From Janthinobacterium tructae (GTDB taxonomy: Bacteria > Pseudomonadota > Gammaproteobacteria > Burkholderiales > Burkholderiaceae_D), in assembly GCF_006517255.1 (NCBI RefSeq), contig NZ_CP041185.1, positions 4,340,001 through 4,404,000 on the forward strand: a stretch of DNA of 64,000 nucleotides, in the 5' to 3' direction. The notes below the pieces were generated by a model. It searched no databases, was not told where the DNA came from, and saw only the letters and a program-made list of their open reading frames with translations. Below, in pieces: positions 37,655-48,464 of this stretch. Each line of letters opens with the position of its first letter. The stretch's first letter is position 1. The position numbers and the translations under genes were made by a program.

Positions 37655-39091
37655 ATGACCCTTGTTCCTGCCTTGCGCCGCGCGAGTGTGGCCGTCACCC
37701 TTTTCCTGGGCGCCAGCGCGGCCCAGGCCAGCGTCGCGTTCCACGTCACGGTGACTACCGAGCGCGTCAACAAGCCCGGCGTGAAAACCAGCCTGCCCGC
37801 GCGCGATACGCAGGACAGCGATGTCGTGCTGGGCGAACATTTCATCAGCGTGCGCGACGGCCATACCTTGTCCGTGCTCGATTTTGCCACGCGCCGCCGC
37901 TACATGATCGATACGGCGGCGTCCACCTACGACACGTATTCGCTGTTCGACGTGGCGGGTTCTCGCGCCGCCGAGCTGCACCACCGGCAGGGGATCGCCG
38001 GCATGTTGAAGGTGAGCGGCCTTGAACAGCACGCAACGCCGCCCGTGTATGAGGAACAAGCTTTGTCGGTGCTGGACAACAAGCGGCGAGGACCCTTGCT
38101 GCCACAAGTGCTCGACGGCGCCGTACTGTGGTCGCTCGATGAGCAACCCCTGCTGCGCCTGGATATTGCCGGCAGCCCCGTCAGCGGCGACGATGCCGCG
38201 GCGTTTGCCCAGTATGTGCGTTACACCTGGGGCGGCCACCCGCTGGTATTGAAAATGCTGGCCGACGGCAAGCGCATTCCAGCCGCATTCACCTTGCATC
38301 ACCAGCAGATTGCTGGCAAAGTCGCGCGCCATTTCCGTATCAGTGCCATGACGGCGGGCGCGCCCGCCACGTATTCCCTGGCCGCCTACCGGCCCCGCCC
38401 GCTGGCGGCCGATGCGCCGGCGCTCGAACGCGTGCTGGCGCAGGCGGCGCGGTTGCCGCCGCTGGGACCGCAGGCCCACCCTGCGCTGCGGGCCGAAGCA
38501 GAGCGCCTGTTTGCGGCAGAAAAGCCCTTCGAGGCTTTTTTGAGCATGCTGGAAGATCATTTTTCCACGGGGGCGCTGGTCGACAAACTATCGCCGCAGC
38601 AGCAACTGGCGATGCAGGCGTGCCAGCCCATCCATGACTTGACGCGGGCACTGCTGGCCAAGGAAAAGGAAGGCATTCAGGCCGCGCTGGCCACCGTGCA
38701 GGGCTTGCGCCAGCAGCACGGCCTGGAGCAGCCGGTACTGGCTTTGTTTGAGGGAAATCTGCGCGCCAAGCTGGGGCAACGGCAGGCAGCGATGGCCTTG
38801 TATCTGCAAGTACTGCAGGCCAAGCCGCACATGGCGGCCGCGTACCAGGACCTGGGCGACGCGCTATACGCGCAATTCGATGCGCCGAACGCCTGGCGCA
38901 GCTGGGATGCGGGCCGGGCCATGGCGCCATCGCTACGGCAATTTCGCAAGGTCAACGATTTGGAGCGCAGCCTGTTGCACGACTACCCCGCCTTTTTTGC
39001 CGGCGGGGCGACGCTTGCGCCTGACGTTCAGCCCAGCACCAGCCGCCCGGCCAGCAGCACGAAGACGGTGGGCAGCACGAACTTGCCGTAA
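37655..39091 (+). CDS. Secreted hypothetical protein with repeat-like helical C-terminus
   Basis: 478 aa with a signal peptide (MTLVPALRRASVAVTLFLGASAAQA). The middle (about 30-260) is beta-rich with VSVRDGHTLSVLDFATRRRYMIDT; it resembles no family I know. The C-terminal part (about 330-440) looks like tetratricopeptide helices (LALFEGNLRAKLGQRQAAMALYLQVLQAKPHMAAAYQDLGDALYAQF). The last 23 residues are Ser/Thr/Pro-rich and are encoded inside the 64-bp overlap with the convergent exporter gene. Function is unknown. Confidence 0.75.
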   Translation: MTLVPALRRASVAVTLFLGASAAQASVAFHVTVTTERVNKPGVKTSLPARDTQDSDVVLGEHFISVRDGHTLSVLDFATRRRYMIDTAASTYDTYSLFDVAGSRAAELHHRQGIAGMLKVSGLEQHATPPVYEEQALSVLDNKRRGPLLPQVLDGAVLWSLDEQPLLRLDIAGSPVSGDDAAAFAQYVRYTWGGHPLVLKMLADGKRIPAAFTLHHQQIAGKVARHFRISAMTAGAPATYSLAAYRPRPLAADAPALERVLAQAARLPPLGPQAHPALRAEAERLFAAEKPFEAFLSMLEDHFSTGALVDKLSPQQQLAMQACQPIHDLTRALLAKEKEGIQAALATVQGLRQQHGLEQPVLALFEGNLRAKLGQRQAAMALYLQVLQAKPHMAAAYQDLGDALYAQFDAPNAWRSWDAGRAMAPSLRQFRKVNDLERSLLHDYPAFFAGGATLAPDVQPSTSRPASSTKTVGSTNLP

Positions 39092-39648
39092 GGCGAAGGT
39101 TTACCGCGCAGGCGGCGCGCCAGGCGCGCGGCCAGCACGGCGTACAGGGCATCGAACAGCAAGCCCACCAGCACCAGGACCGTGCCCAGGCGCAGGTATT
39201 GCATGCCAACGTGCTCGCTGCCGGTGACGAATTGCGGCAGGAACATGCTGCAAAACAGCAGTGCCTTCGGATTGAGCAGATTCGTCAGGAAGCCGCGCAC
39301 CAGGCTGGCGCGGGCGCCGTGCGCCGTGGCGGGGGCGGCTTCTTCCTGTGCCGTGCTTGTCGACAGGGCCGACTGCAGCAGGCGCAGTGCCAGGTACAGC
39401 AGATACGCGGCGCCCGCCCATTTGACCCACTGCAAGGCTTGCGGATGCGTGACCATCAATGCCGCCAGGCCCGCGCCCGACAGCGCCACGTGCACGGCGC
39501 GCGCGCCGGCGATGCCCAGCGCCGTCACCAGCGCCGTGGCCACGCCGCGCGCGGCGCCCGTCGCCAGCACCAGCGCCATGTCGGGGCCGGGTAATAAAAA
39601 GGCGCCGGTCAGTGCCAGCAGGTACATCAGGAAGGTAGAATCGGACAT
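39028..39648 (-). CDS. LysE-family amino-acid exporter
   Basis: A 206-aa inner-membrane protein with about six hydrophobic segments. LysE hallmarks are LTGAFLLPGPDMALVLATGAARG near the N-terminus and LTNLLNPKALLFCSMFLPQFV in the middle. It is divergent from an Lrp/AsnC regulator at 39814, the standard pairing for exporters controlled by amino-acid level. Its 3' end overlaps the tail of the 478-aa gene on the other strand. Confidence 0.9.
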   Translation of the reverse strand: MSDSTFLMYLLALTGAFLLPGPDMALVLATGAARGVATALVTALGIAGARAVHVALSGAGLAALMVTHPQALQWVKWAGAAYLLYLALRLLQSALSTSTAQEEAAPATAHGARASLVRGFLTNLLNPKALLFCSMFLPQFVTGSEHVGMQYLRLGTVLVLVGLLFDALYAVLAARLARRLRGKPSPYGKFVLPTVFVLLAGRLVLG

Positions 39649-39813
39649 GGCGCAGCTCGGTTACAGGCAAAAAGTAAGGGCGGGAGCAACGGCAGTTTGC
39701 CGCATGCTCGCCGGGTCCCATTATGTTCTTGTCGCGATGAAATGTGCTTGCTTTTCCTGCCCTGCATGCCCTAGTATTCGGGTAGATTCCACTCCTATAA
39801 AAACAAAAAATAG

Positions 39814-40296
39814 ATGAAAATTTCAGAAGTTAGCCTCGACGCCACCGATTTACAGATACTCAGGCTGTTGCAGGATGAAGGAAGGCTGTCCAACGCGCGC
39901 CTGGCCGAGCGCTTGAAGCTCAGTGAAACCCCCGTCTGGCGCCGCCTGCGCCGCCTGGAAGAGGAAGGCTTTATTACCGGCTACCAGGCTTTGCTCAACC
40001 GCAAGAAACTGGGCATCGGCCTGGTGGCATTTGTACGGGTCGTGTTTGCCAACCATGGCGGCGAGCAGCCGTCGCAGTTCGAGCAAGCGATCGCGACGAT
40101 TCCCGAGATATTGTCGTGCCACAATGTGGCGGGCGAAGCCGATTATTTCCTGCAAGTGGTGGCGCGCGACCTGGAAGCGTATGGCGAATTTGTTTCGACG
40201 GTGTTGCGCCGCCTGCCCGGCGTGGCGGAAATCCAGTCCAGCCTGTCGATGCGCGAAATCAAGTCGTCGAACCGCCTGCCCTTGCTGCTGGCCTGA
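39814..40296 (+). CDS. Lrp/AsnC-family transcriptional regulator
   Basis: 160 aa. The N-terminal winged helix is LDATDLQILRLLQDEGRLSNARLAERLKLSETPVWRRLRRLEEEG (about 6-50). The C-terminal RAM ligand-binding domain (about 70-155) includes SCHNVAGEADYFLQVVARDLEAYGEF. It likely responds to an amino acid and controls the divergent exporter gene. ATG 39814 follows an A-rich stretch without a clear ribosome site. Confidence 0.92.
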   Translation: MKISEVSLDATDLQILRLLQDEGRLSNARLAERLKLSETPVWRRLRRLEEEGFITGYQALLNRKKLGIGLVAFVRVVFANHGGEQPSQFEQAIATIPEILSCHNVAGEADYFLQVVARDLEAYGEFVSTVLRRLPGVAEIQSSLSMREIKSSNRLPLLLA

Positions 40297-40372
40297 GGCG
40301 CCGGGGGCACACTATAATTGGGACAGTTGCCAGGAATCGTGCCTGGCGCCTGAAGCCATTCTAAGGACCGCC

Positions 40373-41329
40373 ATGCCAGACTCCCTGTCGCCCCTGTTTC
40401 CCGCCCTGACGCCGAACCGGCACGGCATGCTGGCGGTCGATGACATCCATACCATTTACTGGGAAGAGTGCGGCAATCCCGACGGTATTCCCGTGCTGTT
40501 CCTGCATGGCGGCCCGGGCGCGGGTCTGTCGCCGCAGCACCGCCGTTTCTTCGATCCGCAGCGCTACCGCGTGATCCTGTTCGACCAGCGCGGCGCCGGC
40601 AAGTCCACGCCGCTGGGTGAATGGCGCAACAACACGACGCAGCTGCTGATCGACGATATCGAAGTGCTGCGCGCCCAGTTCGGCATCGATCAATGGCTGG
40701 TGTTTGGCGGCTCCTGGGGCTCGACCCTGGCGCTGGCGTATGGCCAGGCGCATCCGGCGGCTTGCCTCGGCTTCGTGCTGCGCGGCATCTTTTTGTGCAC
40801 GCAGGCGGAAATCGACTGGTTCATCGAAGGCGTACGCTGGTTCTATCCGGAACTATACGCAGAATTTGCCGCGCCGATTCCGCCAGAGGAGCGCGGTGAC
40901 TTGCTGGCAGCCTACGTGCAACGCATCCTCAGCAGCGACCCCGCCGTGTACTGGCCTGCCGCGCGCGCCTGGAGCCGCTTCGAGGGCCGCCGCGTGTACC
41001 TGATGCCACAGCCGGAAGATGCGCCGAACGATGCGCTGGACCTGGGCGTGGGCAGGCTCGAATCGCATTACATGGCCAATCTCGGTTTCTTCGAGGAAGA
41101 CCAGCTGATCCGCAACATGGGGCGCATCGCGCACTTGCCGGCCGTCATCGTGCAGGGACGCTACGACGCCATCTGCCCGCCGCTGTCGGCCTACCGCCTG
41201 CAGCAGGCCTGGCCCGGCGCGCAGCTGGAGATGATACCGGACGCCGGTCATGGCGCGCTCGAGCATGGCATCGCTTCGGCGCTGGTGCGTGCCACCGAGC
41301 GCTTCGTCCCGGGGCGCGGCTTTGCATGA
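40373..41329 (+). CDS. pip: Proline iminopeptidase
   Basis: A 318-aa alpha/beta hydrolase that frees N-terminal proline from peptides. The oxyanion motif HGGPG is at 45-49, the nucleophile Ser114 in GGSWGS, and His in PDAGHGALEHG near the C-terminus. The starting LFPALTPNRHGMLAVDDIHTIYWEECGNPDG is typical of the prolyl iminopeptidase group. AAGGACC precedes ATG 40373 by about 6 nt. It complements the Xaa-Pro aminopeptidase at 3426 in proline-peptide use. Confidence 0.94.
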   Translation: MPDSLSPLFPALTPNRHGMLAVDDIHTIYWEECGNPDGIPVLFLHGGPGAGLSPQHRRFFDPQRYRVILFDQRGAGKSTPLGEWRNNTTQLLIDDIEVLRAQFGIDQWLVFGGSWGSTLALAYGQAHPAACLGFVLRGIFLCTQAEIDWFIEGVRWFYPELYAEFAAPIPPEERGDLLAAYVQRILSSDPAVYWPAARAWSRFEGRRVYLMPQPEDAPNDALDLGVGRLESHYMANLGFFEEDQLIRNMGRIAHLPAVIVQGRYDAICPPLSAYRLQQAWPGAQLEMIPDAGHGALEHGIASALVRATERFVPGRGFA

Positions 41330-41441
41330 CATTTCAACACGCCGGTTGGCAAAGCGGCCAGCCGGCGTGCGCCACCTGCTACACTAGCGCCTGTGCCGCC
41401 GCCTTCCGCGGGCGGCAGTGCGACCTTACCTTTTTTTACCC

Positions 41442-41882
41442 ATGAACATACAGATCGGCGACATCGGCCATATCATCCAGCTGGCGATTGCGCCGGTTTT
41501 CCTGCTGACCGGCATCGGCACCATGCTGGTCGTGCTGACCAACCGCCTGGGCCGCATCATCGATCGCACGCGCGTGCTGGAAGACCGGCTCGACATCGGT
41601 TACAACGATTTCTATATGGATGAGTTAGATACGCTTTATACGCGTACCCATCTGATCAATTATTCGATCTCGCTGAGCACGGCCTGCGGTTTCTTTGTCT
41701 GCATCATCATCGCCATGCTGTTTCTGGGCGATATCATGAACCTGACGCTGGATAAGTACATCGCCGTGTTCTTCGTGCTGGCCGTGATCTGCCTGATCGG
41801 TTGCTTCACCTATCTGCTGCGCGAGATTTACCTGGCCGCCACCGCCCAGCGCATCCGGCGCCATATCCGCCCGCCCCGTTAA
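41442..41882 (+). CDS. DUF2721 family membrane protein
   Basis: 146 aa with three hydrophobic segments: one near the N-terminus (IIQLAIAPVFLLTGIGTMLVVL) and two after about residue 70. A conserved basic/acidic NRLGRIIDRTRVLEDRL stretch follows the first helix, the DUF2721 pattern. Start MNIQIGD. No function is assigned to the family. Confidence 0.8.
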   Translation: MNIQIGDIGHIIQLAIAPVFLLTGIGTMLVVLTNRLGRIIDRTRVLEDRLDIGYNDFYMDELDTLYTRTHLINYSISLSTACGFFVCIIIAMLFLGDIMNLTLDKYIAVFFVLAVICLIGCFTYLLREIYLAATAQRIRRHIRPPR

Positions 41883-41924
41883 GCGGCGCGCCGGTTTACC
41901 CTACTATTGAAGAACGAGTCAAGC

Positions 41925-42380
41925 ATGCACGATTACAAACGTCCCCCCACCCTGCACCGCTACGGCCAGCGCAGCGAACTCGAGCTGGCGCTGAGCCTGG
42001 GCCAGTTCCGCCTGATGCCGGCGGGCAATTGCCTGACCCTCAGCTTTTCGCAAGTGTGGGACAAGCACCTGTTCGACCTGTTCGCCCCGGCTGACGCCTG
42101 TTTGATCATCCATAACACGGAAGAATTCGGCGAACGCCTGCACCGCGCCGTGCAGCGCACCTTGCCCAGCTGGGCCGGCATCGACGGCGTCGTCGAATAC
42201 GGCCAGCGCGCGGCCCTGGGCGCCGCTTTCACCAAGACGCGCGCCGAAGCGCCGGAGCAGGAATGGCTGTTCGCCTGGCGCTCGATGCAGCCGCAGGCCA
42301 GCCTGAACCCCGTCACGGTCAAACTGGGCAGTCTGGAAAACTTCGCGGAAATCCGCGACCGCGACACGTATCTGGCTTGA
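41925..42380 (+). CDS. hypothetical protein (151 aa)
   Basis: Begins MHDYKRPPTLHRYGQRSELE. The start is ATG 41925 with GAACGAG nearby; an in-frame TTG at 41907 is less likely. A soluble mixed alpha/beta protein with no known motif. It follows the DUF2721 gene by 42 nt and is convergent with the SRPBCC gene (1-bp gap). Function is unknown. Confidence 0.65.
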   Translation: MHDYKRPPTLHRYGQRSELELALSLGQFRLMPAGNCLTLSFSQVWDKHLFDLFAPADACLIIHNTEEFGERLHRAVQRTLPSWAGIDGVVEYGQRAALGAAFTKTRAEAPEQEWLFAWRSMQPQASLNPVTVKLGSLENFAEIRDRDTYLA

Positions 42381-42381
42381 T

Positions 42382-42963
42382 TTAGCCTGCCTTTTCCGCG
42401 TGCTGGCTGTCGATGCGGGCCAGCACGGCCGCCATCATGCGCTCGATATCGCCGCGTATCATGGTCGTGCCCAGCATGCCGGGCACATAGAAGCCCGGCA
42501 TCAGCCGGCTGGAAAAGACGATGCGCGTGCCGCCCGTCTCGGGGATGGGGTACAAATTCCAGCGCGATTCGTAATGCCGCATGTCGCCGGAGATCAGGGC
42601 GATGTCGATGGAGGTCAACGGCGTCTCCGTGGCCCGCACCACCAGGTGGATGGCGTGGTTCATGAACAGGAAGCGCGCCATGCCCTGCTGCTCGATGATG
42701 ACTTCATTGCCGTTGCGCGACAGTACGCGGCAGGAGCTGAGGTCGGGCACGAATTCATGCATGCGCTCGTACGTCGTCAAGGTTTTCCACACGGACGCCG
42801 GCGGCGCCTGCACGCTGCCGCTGGCATCGACTTCATACATGCGCTGCCCGTCGACCTCGATGCGCTTGACCTCGACCTTCAGCTTGTCCAGGCGTATCGC
42901 CTGTGCCAGCGCGGTCGCGGGGACGGCGCACAGCATCAGCAGGCAGAGGAAGAGTCGCTTCAT
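42382..42963 (-). CDS. Exported SRPBCC/polyketide-cyclase-like protein
   Basis: 193 aa. The signal peptide MKRLFLCLLMLCAVPATALAQA is followed by a START/SRPBCC fold (YEVDASGSVQAPPASVWKTLTTYERMHEFVPDLSSCRVL, about 50-90, and a C-terminal helix with RMMAAVLARI). Such proteins bind hydrophobic ligands in a cavity; the ligand is unknown. ATG 42963 gives the clean signal peptide; the frame remains open upstream. Confidence 0.82.
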   Translation of the reverse strand: MKRLFLCLLMLCAVPATALAQAIRLDKLKVEVKRIEVDGQRMYEVDASGSVQAPPASVWKTLTTYERMHEFVPDLSSCRVLSRNGNEVIIEQQGMARFLFMNHAIHLVVRATETPLTSIDIALISGDMRHYESRWNLYPIPETGGTRIVFSSRLMPGFYVPGMLGTTMIRGDIERMMAAVLARIDSQHAEKAG

Positions 42964-42987
42964 GCCACCTAGCCTACGGGAAACTAG

Positions 42988-45168
<2,181 letters not shown>

Positions 45169-45230
45169 AAAGAAAGCCTGCCGGCTGGGAAGCGGGCAGG
45201 CTTGGCTTGCAGGACGGAAAGGGTGCTGGC

Positions 45231-46943
45231 TTAATGCCCGCCATGCCCCTTGCTGGCCGTCTCAAAACTCTGCAGCACGTGCTCGGCCATGCCATTCGCC
45301 AGTTCGTGCTCGCCAATGAAGACCTTGCCCGCGTTTTCCGCGCGCAGCAATTCCGCCTCTTCCTCGCTGTGCGTGCGCACCACCGTCAGGATGGCGGGGT
45401 TCAGCGCGCGCGCCGTCTCGATCATGGCGCGCACGTGGAAGGTGTCGGGCGTGGCGATGACGAGCATGGTGGCGTGCGTGATGTGCGCCTGGATTAATAC
45501 CGCCGGTTCGCCCGCATTGCCGGCCACTGCCGGAATGCCCTGCTTGCGCAGCTGGTCGACGATTTCGCGGTTTTCCTCGGCCACGACAAAATGAATGCCA
45601 CGCTCCATCAGGGCGGCGGCGATGCGCCGGCCCACGCGGCCATAGCCGACCAGCACGATCTGTCCCGACAGCTTTTCCTGCGGCACCGTCATCGGCAGCT
45701 CGGCCAGCGGGTCGGTGGTGCGTTCGAACTTGCGCGCAAAATCGCTGTTGCCGATCACGCGCAGCAGCGGCTTGGCCATGCTGAACACCAGCGGATTGAG
45801 GGCGATCGACAGGATGGCGCCGGCCAGGATCAGGCTTTGCCCTTCCTGCGGCATCAGGCCCAGGGAGAGGCCCAGGGCCGCCAGGATGAACGAGAATTCA
45901 CCGATCTGCGCCAGGCTGGCCGAGACGATGATGGCGGTTTTTGGCGGATAGCGCAGGGCCATCACCAGCAAAAAGGCGGCGATCGACTTGCCGAAGATAA
46001 TGATGGCGCACACGGCCAGCACCTGCAGCGGCTTGTCGATGAGGATATTCGGCTCGAACAGCATGCCGACGGAAACGAAGAACAGCACGGCAAACGCGTC
46101 GCGCAGGGGCAGCGACTCTTCCGCGGCGCGATGACTGAGTTCGGATTCGCGCAGCACCATGCCGGCGAAGAAGGCGCCCAGCGCGAACGACACGCCGAAC
46201 AGTTTGGTGGAGGCGTAGGCGATGCCGACGGCGGCGGCGATCACGCACAGGGTAAACAGTTCGCGCGAACCGGTGCGCGCCACTTGCCACAAAATCCACG
46301 GGAACAGCTTGCGGCCCACCACCAGCATGAAGACGATGAAACCGGCTACTTGCCCCAGCGTCACGGCCAGGGTTTGCCACAGGCTGGTGGCCTCGGCATC
46401 CGGCGCGACCTTGCCACCGAGCACACCGGCGAACGCCGGCAGCAGCACCAGCACCAGCACGGTGACGAGGTCTTCCACCACCAGCCAGCCGACGGCGATG
46501 CGGCCATTGAGCGAGTCGAGGATGCCCCGTTCTTCCAGCGCGCGCAGCAGCACCACGGTACTGGCCACGGACAGGGCCAGGCCAAAGACCAGTCCGCCAC
46601 CGAGGGTCCAGCCCCACCAGTGGGCCAGGCCCATGCCCATCGCCGTGGCGACGCCGATCTGCAGGACGGCGCCAGGTAGCGCAATCTTGCGCACGTCCCA
46701 CAAATCGTCGATGGAAAAGTGCAGGCCGACACCAAACATCATCAGCATCACCCCGATCTCCGCCAATTGCCCGGCTATTTCCGCATTCGCCACAAAACCG
46801 GGCGTAGCCGGTCCGATGATGATGCCGGCAGCCAGATAGCCGACCAATGCCGGCAGTTTCAGACGCGCGGCGATGAAGCCGAAGATGAGGCCGAACCCGA
46901 GGGCGGCGGCGATGGTGGTGATCAGACTGATGTCATGGGGCAT
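45231..46943 (-). CDS. Kef/YbaL-type cation:proton antiporter with TrkA-N domain
   Basis: 570 aa. Twelve or so membrane helices (about 5-380) form a CPA2 exchanger core (GYLAAGIIIGPATPG, LMMFGVGLHFS, GWLVVEDLVTVLVLV); a C-terminal RCK/TrkA-N domain has the nucleotide-binding VLVGYGRVGRRIAAALMERG (about 420-440). It probably exchanges potassium for protons and resembles YbaL most. No KefG/KefF partner gene is adjacent. Confidence 0.9.
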   Translation of the reverse strand: MPHDISLITTIAAALGFGLIFGFIAARLKLPALVGYLAAGIIIGPATPGFVANAEIAGQLAEIGVMLMMFGVGLHFSIDDLWDVRKIALPGAVLQIGVATAMGMGLAHWWGWTLGGGLVFGLALSVASTVVLLRALEERGILDSLNGRIAVGWLVVEDLVTVLVLVLLPAFAGVLGGKVAPDAEATSLWQTLAVTLGQVAGFIVFMLVVGRKLFPWILWQVARTGSRELFTLCVIAAAVGIAYASTKLFGVSFALGAFFAGMVLRESELSHRAAEESLPLRDAFAVLFFVSVGMLFEPNILIDKPLQVLAVCAIIIFGKSIAAFLLVMALRYPPKTAIIVSASLAQIGEFSFILAALGLSLGLMPQEGQSLILAGAILSIALNPLVFSMAKPLLRVIGNSDFARKFERTTDPLAELPMTVPQEKLSGQIVLVGYGRVGRRIAAALMERGIHFVVAEENREIVDQLRKQGIPAVAGNAGEPAVLIQAHITHATMLVIATPDTFHVRAMIETARALNPAILTVVRTHSEEEAELLRAENAGKVFIGEHELANGMAEHVLQSFETASKGHGGH

Positions 46944-47105
46944 GCGTGGTGGGTTCCTTATGGCGACGTGCGGATGGAAAAAGAGGGTGTTCAGCGATTG
47001 AGTATAAACGCAACAAAGCTGCGGCTGGAATTTTCCTGCCGCTTTTTTTACAAAAAATTTGCGCTAAATCTTCGTCCAGATGGCCACGAACGCATGCTAT
47101 CCACT

Positions 47106-47144
47106 GCGATCTGCGTCCAATTGAGGCAATCAGGCGCAGATCGC
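47106..47144. repeat. 10-bp inverted repeat between antiporter and ketosynthase genes
   Basis: GCGATCTGCG (47106-47115) and CGCAGATCGC (47135-47144) are perfect inverted arms around a 19-nt centre. There is no T-run, and it ends 9 nt from the ketosynthase stop. It may be a processed 3' structure or an operator; undetermined. Confidence 0.5.
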
Positions 47145-47153
47145 TCCCAACGC

Positions 47154-48275
47154 TTACACCTTGCGCACGACCACGCAGCCGATGGAATAGCCGGCGCCGA
47201 ACGAGCAGATGACGCCCGTGGCGCCCGCCGCCATGTCATCCTGATAGGTATGGAAGGCGATGATGGAACCGGCCGACGAGGTGTTGGCGTAGGTATCGAG
47301 GATCACGGGCGCTTCGTTGGCTTCGGCGTCGCGGCCCAGGATCAGGCGCGCGATCAGCAGGTTCATGTTCAGGTTGGCCTGGTGCAGCCAGTAGCGGGAG
47401 ACTTGCGCCACTTCCACGCCGGCCTTGGCCAGGGTCGCCTTGATCATCTCGGCCGCCATCGGGCACACTTCCTTGAAGACCTTGCGGCCTTGCTGGCGGA
47501 ACAATTTGTCGGCCTTGCCTACGCCGGACTCGTCAAAACGGTTGAGGAAGCCGAAATTGTTGCGGATGGCGTTAGAGAAGCGTGTTTTGAGTTCCGTGCC
47601 GATGATCTCGAACTGGTGCGTAGAGACGGCCGTGTCCTTGGCTTCGACGATGATGGCGGTGCAGGCGTCGCCGAAAATGAAATGGCTGTCGCGGTCGCGC
47701 CAGTTCAGGTGGCCGCTGGTGATTTCGGGATTCAACACCAGTACGGCGCGTGCCTGGCCGCTTTGCACGGCGGCGACCGCTTGCTGGATGCCGAAGGTGG
47801 CGGACGAACACGCCACGTTCATGTCAAAACCATACCCGTCGATGCCCAGCGCATCCTGCACTTCCACCGCCATGGCGGGATAGGCGCGCTGCATATTGCT
47901 GCACGCCACCAGCACCATGTCGATGTCGGCCGGCGTGCGGCCGGCGCGCGCCAAGGCGTCACGCGCGGCGGCGACCGCCATTTCCGCCTGCAAGGACAGT
48001 TCGTCATCGCCCCGTTCCGGGATGCGCGAGACCATGCGCGCCGGATCGAGGATGCCTTCCTTTTCCATCACGAAGCGCGACTTGATGCCGGACGCCTTTT
48101 CGATGAAGGCCACGCTCGACAGCTCCAGCGCCGTCACCGTGCCTGCGGCGATCGCGTCGGCGTTGTCGGCATTGAACTTTTCCGCGTAAGCATTGAAGCA
48201 GATGACCAGCTCTTCGTTGGAGATCGAAAATGGCGGCGTGTACAGTCCGGTACCGCTGATGACGACTTGTTTCAT
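47154..48275 (-). CDS. FabH-like beta-ketoacyl-ACP synthase III
   Basis: A 373-aa condensing enzyme. The catalytic Cys156 is in NVACSSATFGI, His298 in WLHQANLNM and Asn331 in ANTSSAGSI, the KAS III triad. It is longer than FabH (about 317 aa), with an extended N-terminal half (CFNAYAEKFNADNADAIAAGT). It stands alone, without other fab genes, so it is probably an accessory ketosynthase, for example for taking acyl-CoA into fatty-acid synthesis or a side product, not the essential FabH. Confidence 0.87.
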   Translation of the reverse strand: MKQVVISGTGLYTPPFSISNEELVICFNAYAEKFNADNADAIAAGTVTALELSSVAFIEKASGIKSRFVMEKEGILDPARMVSRIPERGDDELSLQAEMAVAAARDALARAGRTPADIDMVLVACSNMQRAYPAMAVEVQDALGIDGYGFDMNVACSSATFGIQQAVAAVQSGQARAVLVLNPEITSGHLNWRDRDSHFIFGDACTAIIVEAKDTAVSTHQFEIIGTELKTRFSNAIRNNFGFLNRFDESGVGKADKLFRQQGRKVFKEVCPMAAEMIKATLAKAGVEVAQVSRYWLHQANLNMNLLIARLILGRDAEANEAPVILDTYANTSSAGSIIAFHTYQDDMAAGATGVICSFGAGYSIGCVVVRKV

Positions 48276-48464
48276 GGTTAAACTTTCAAATTTGGCAATC
48301 GGCGCGCTGCCGATAAGTGAAGCAAATTTTACACAAACGGGCTCGACTGTAGAGAGTTTCGTGTTGCGCGACAGGGGGAAGTGTGGCGGAAGATTGATTT
48401 TTGTCGCGTGGACCGGTTATCGGGGGGGGCATGGCGCCCCCCTCTGTGCTGCTGGCGCTGCTGC

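Noticed and set aside
48420..48450. GGGGGGGCATGGCGCCCCCC hairpin as the ctpA terminator
   Set aside because: GC-rich inverted sequence with no T-run on the relevant strand; could be incidental.
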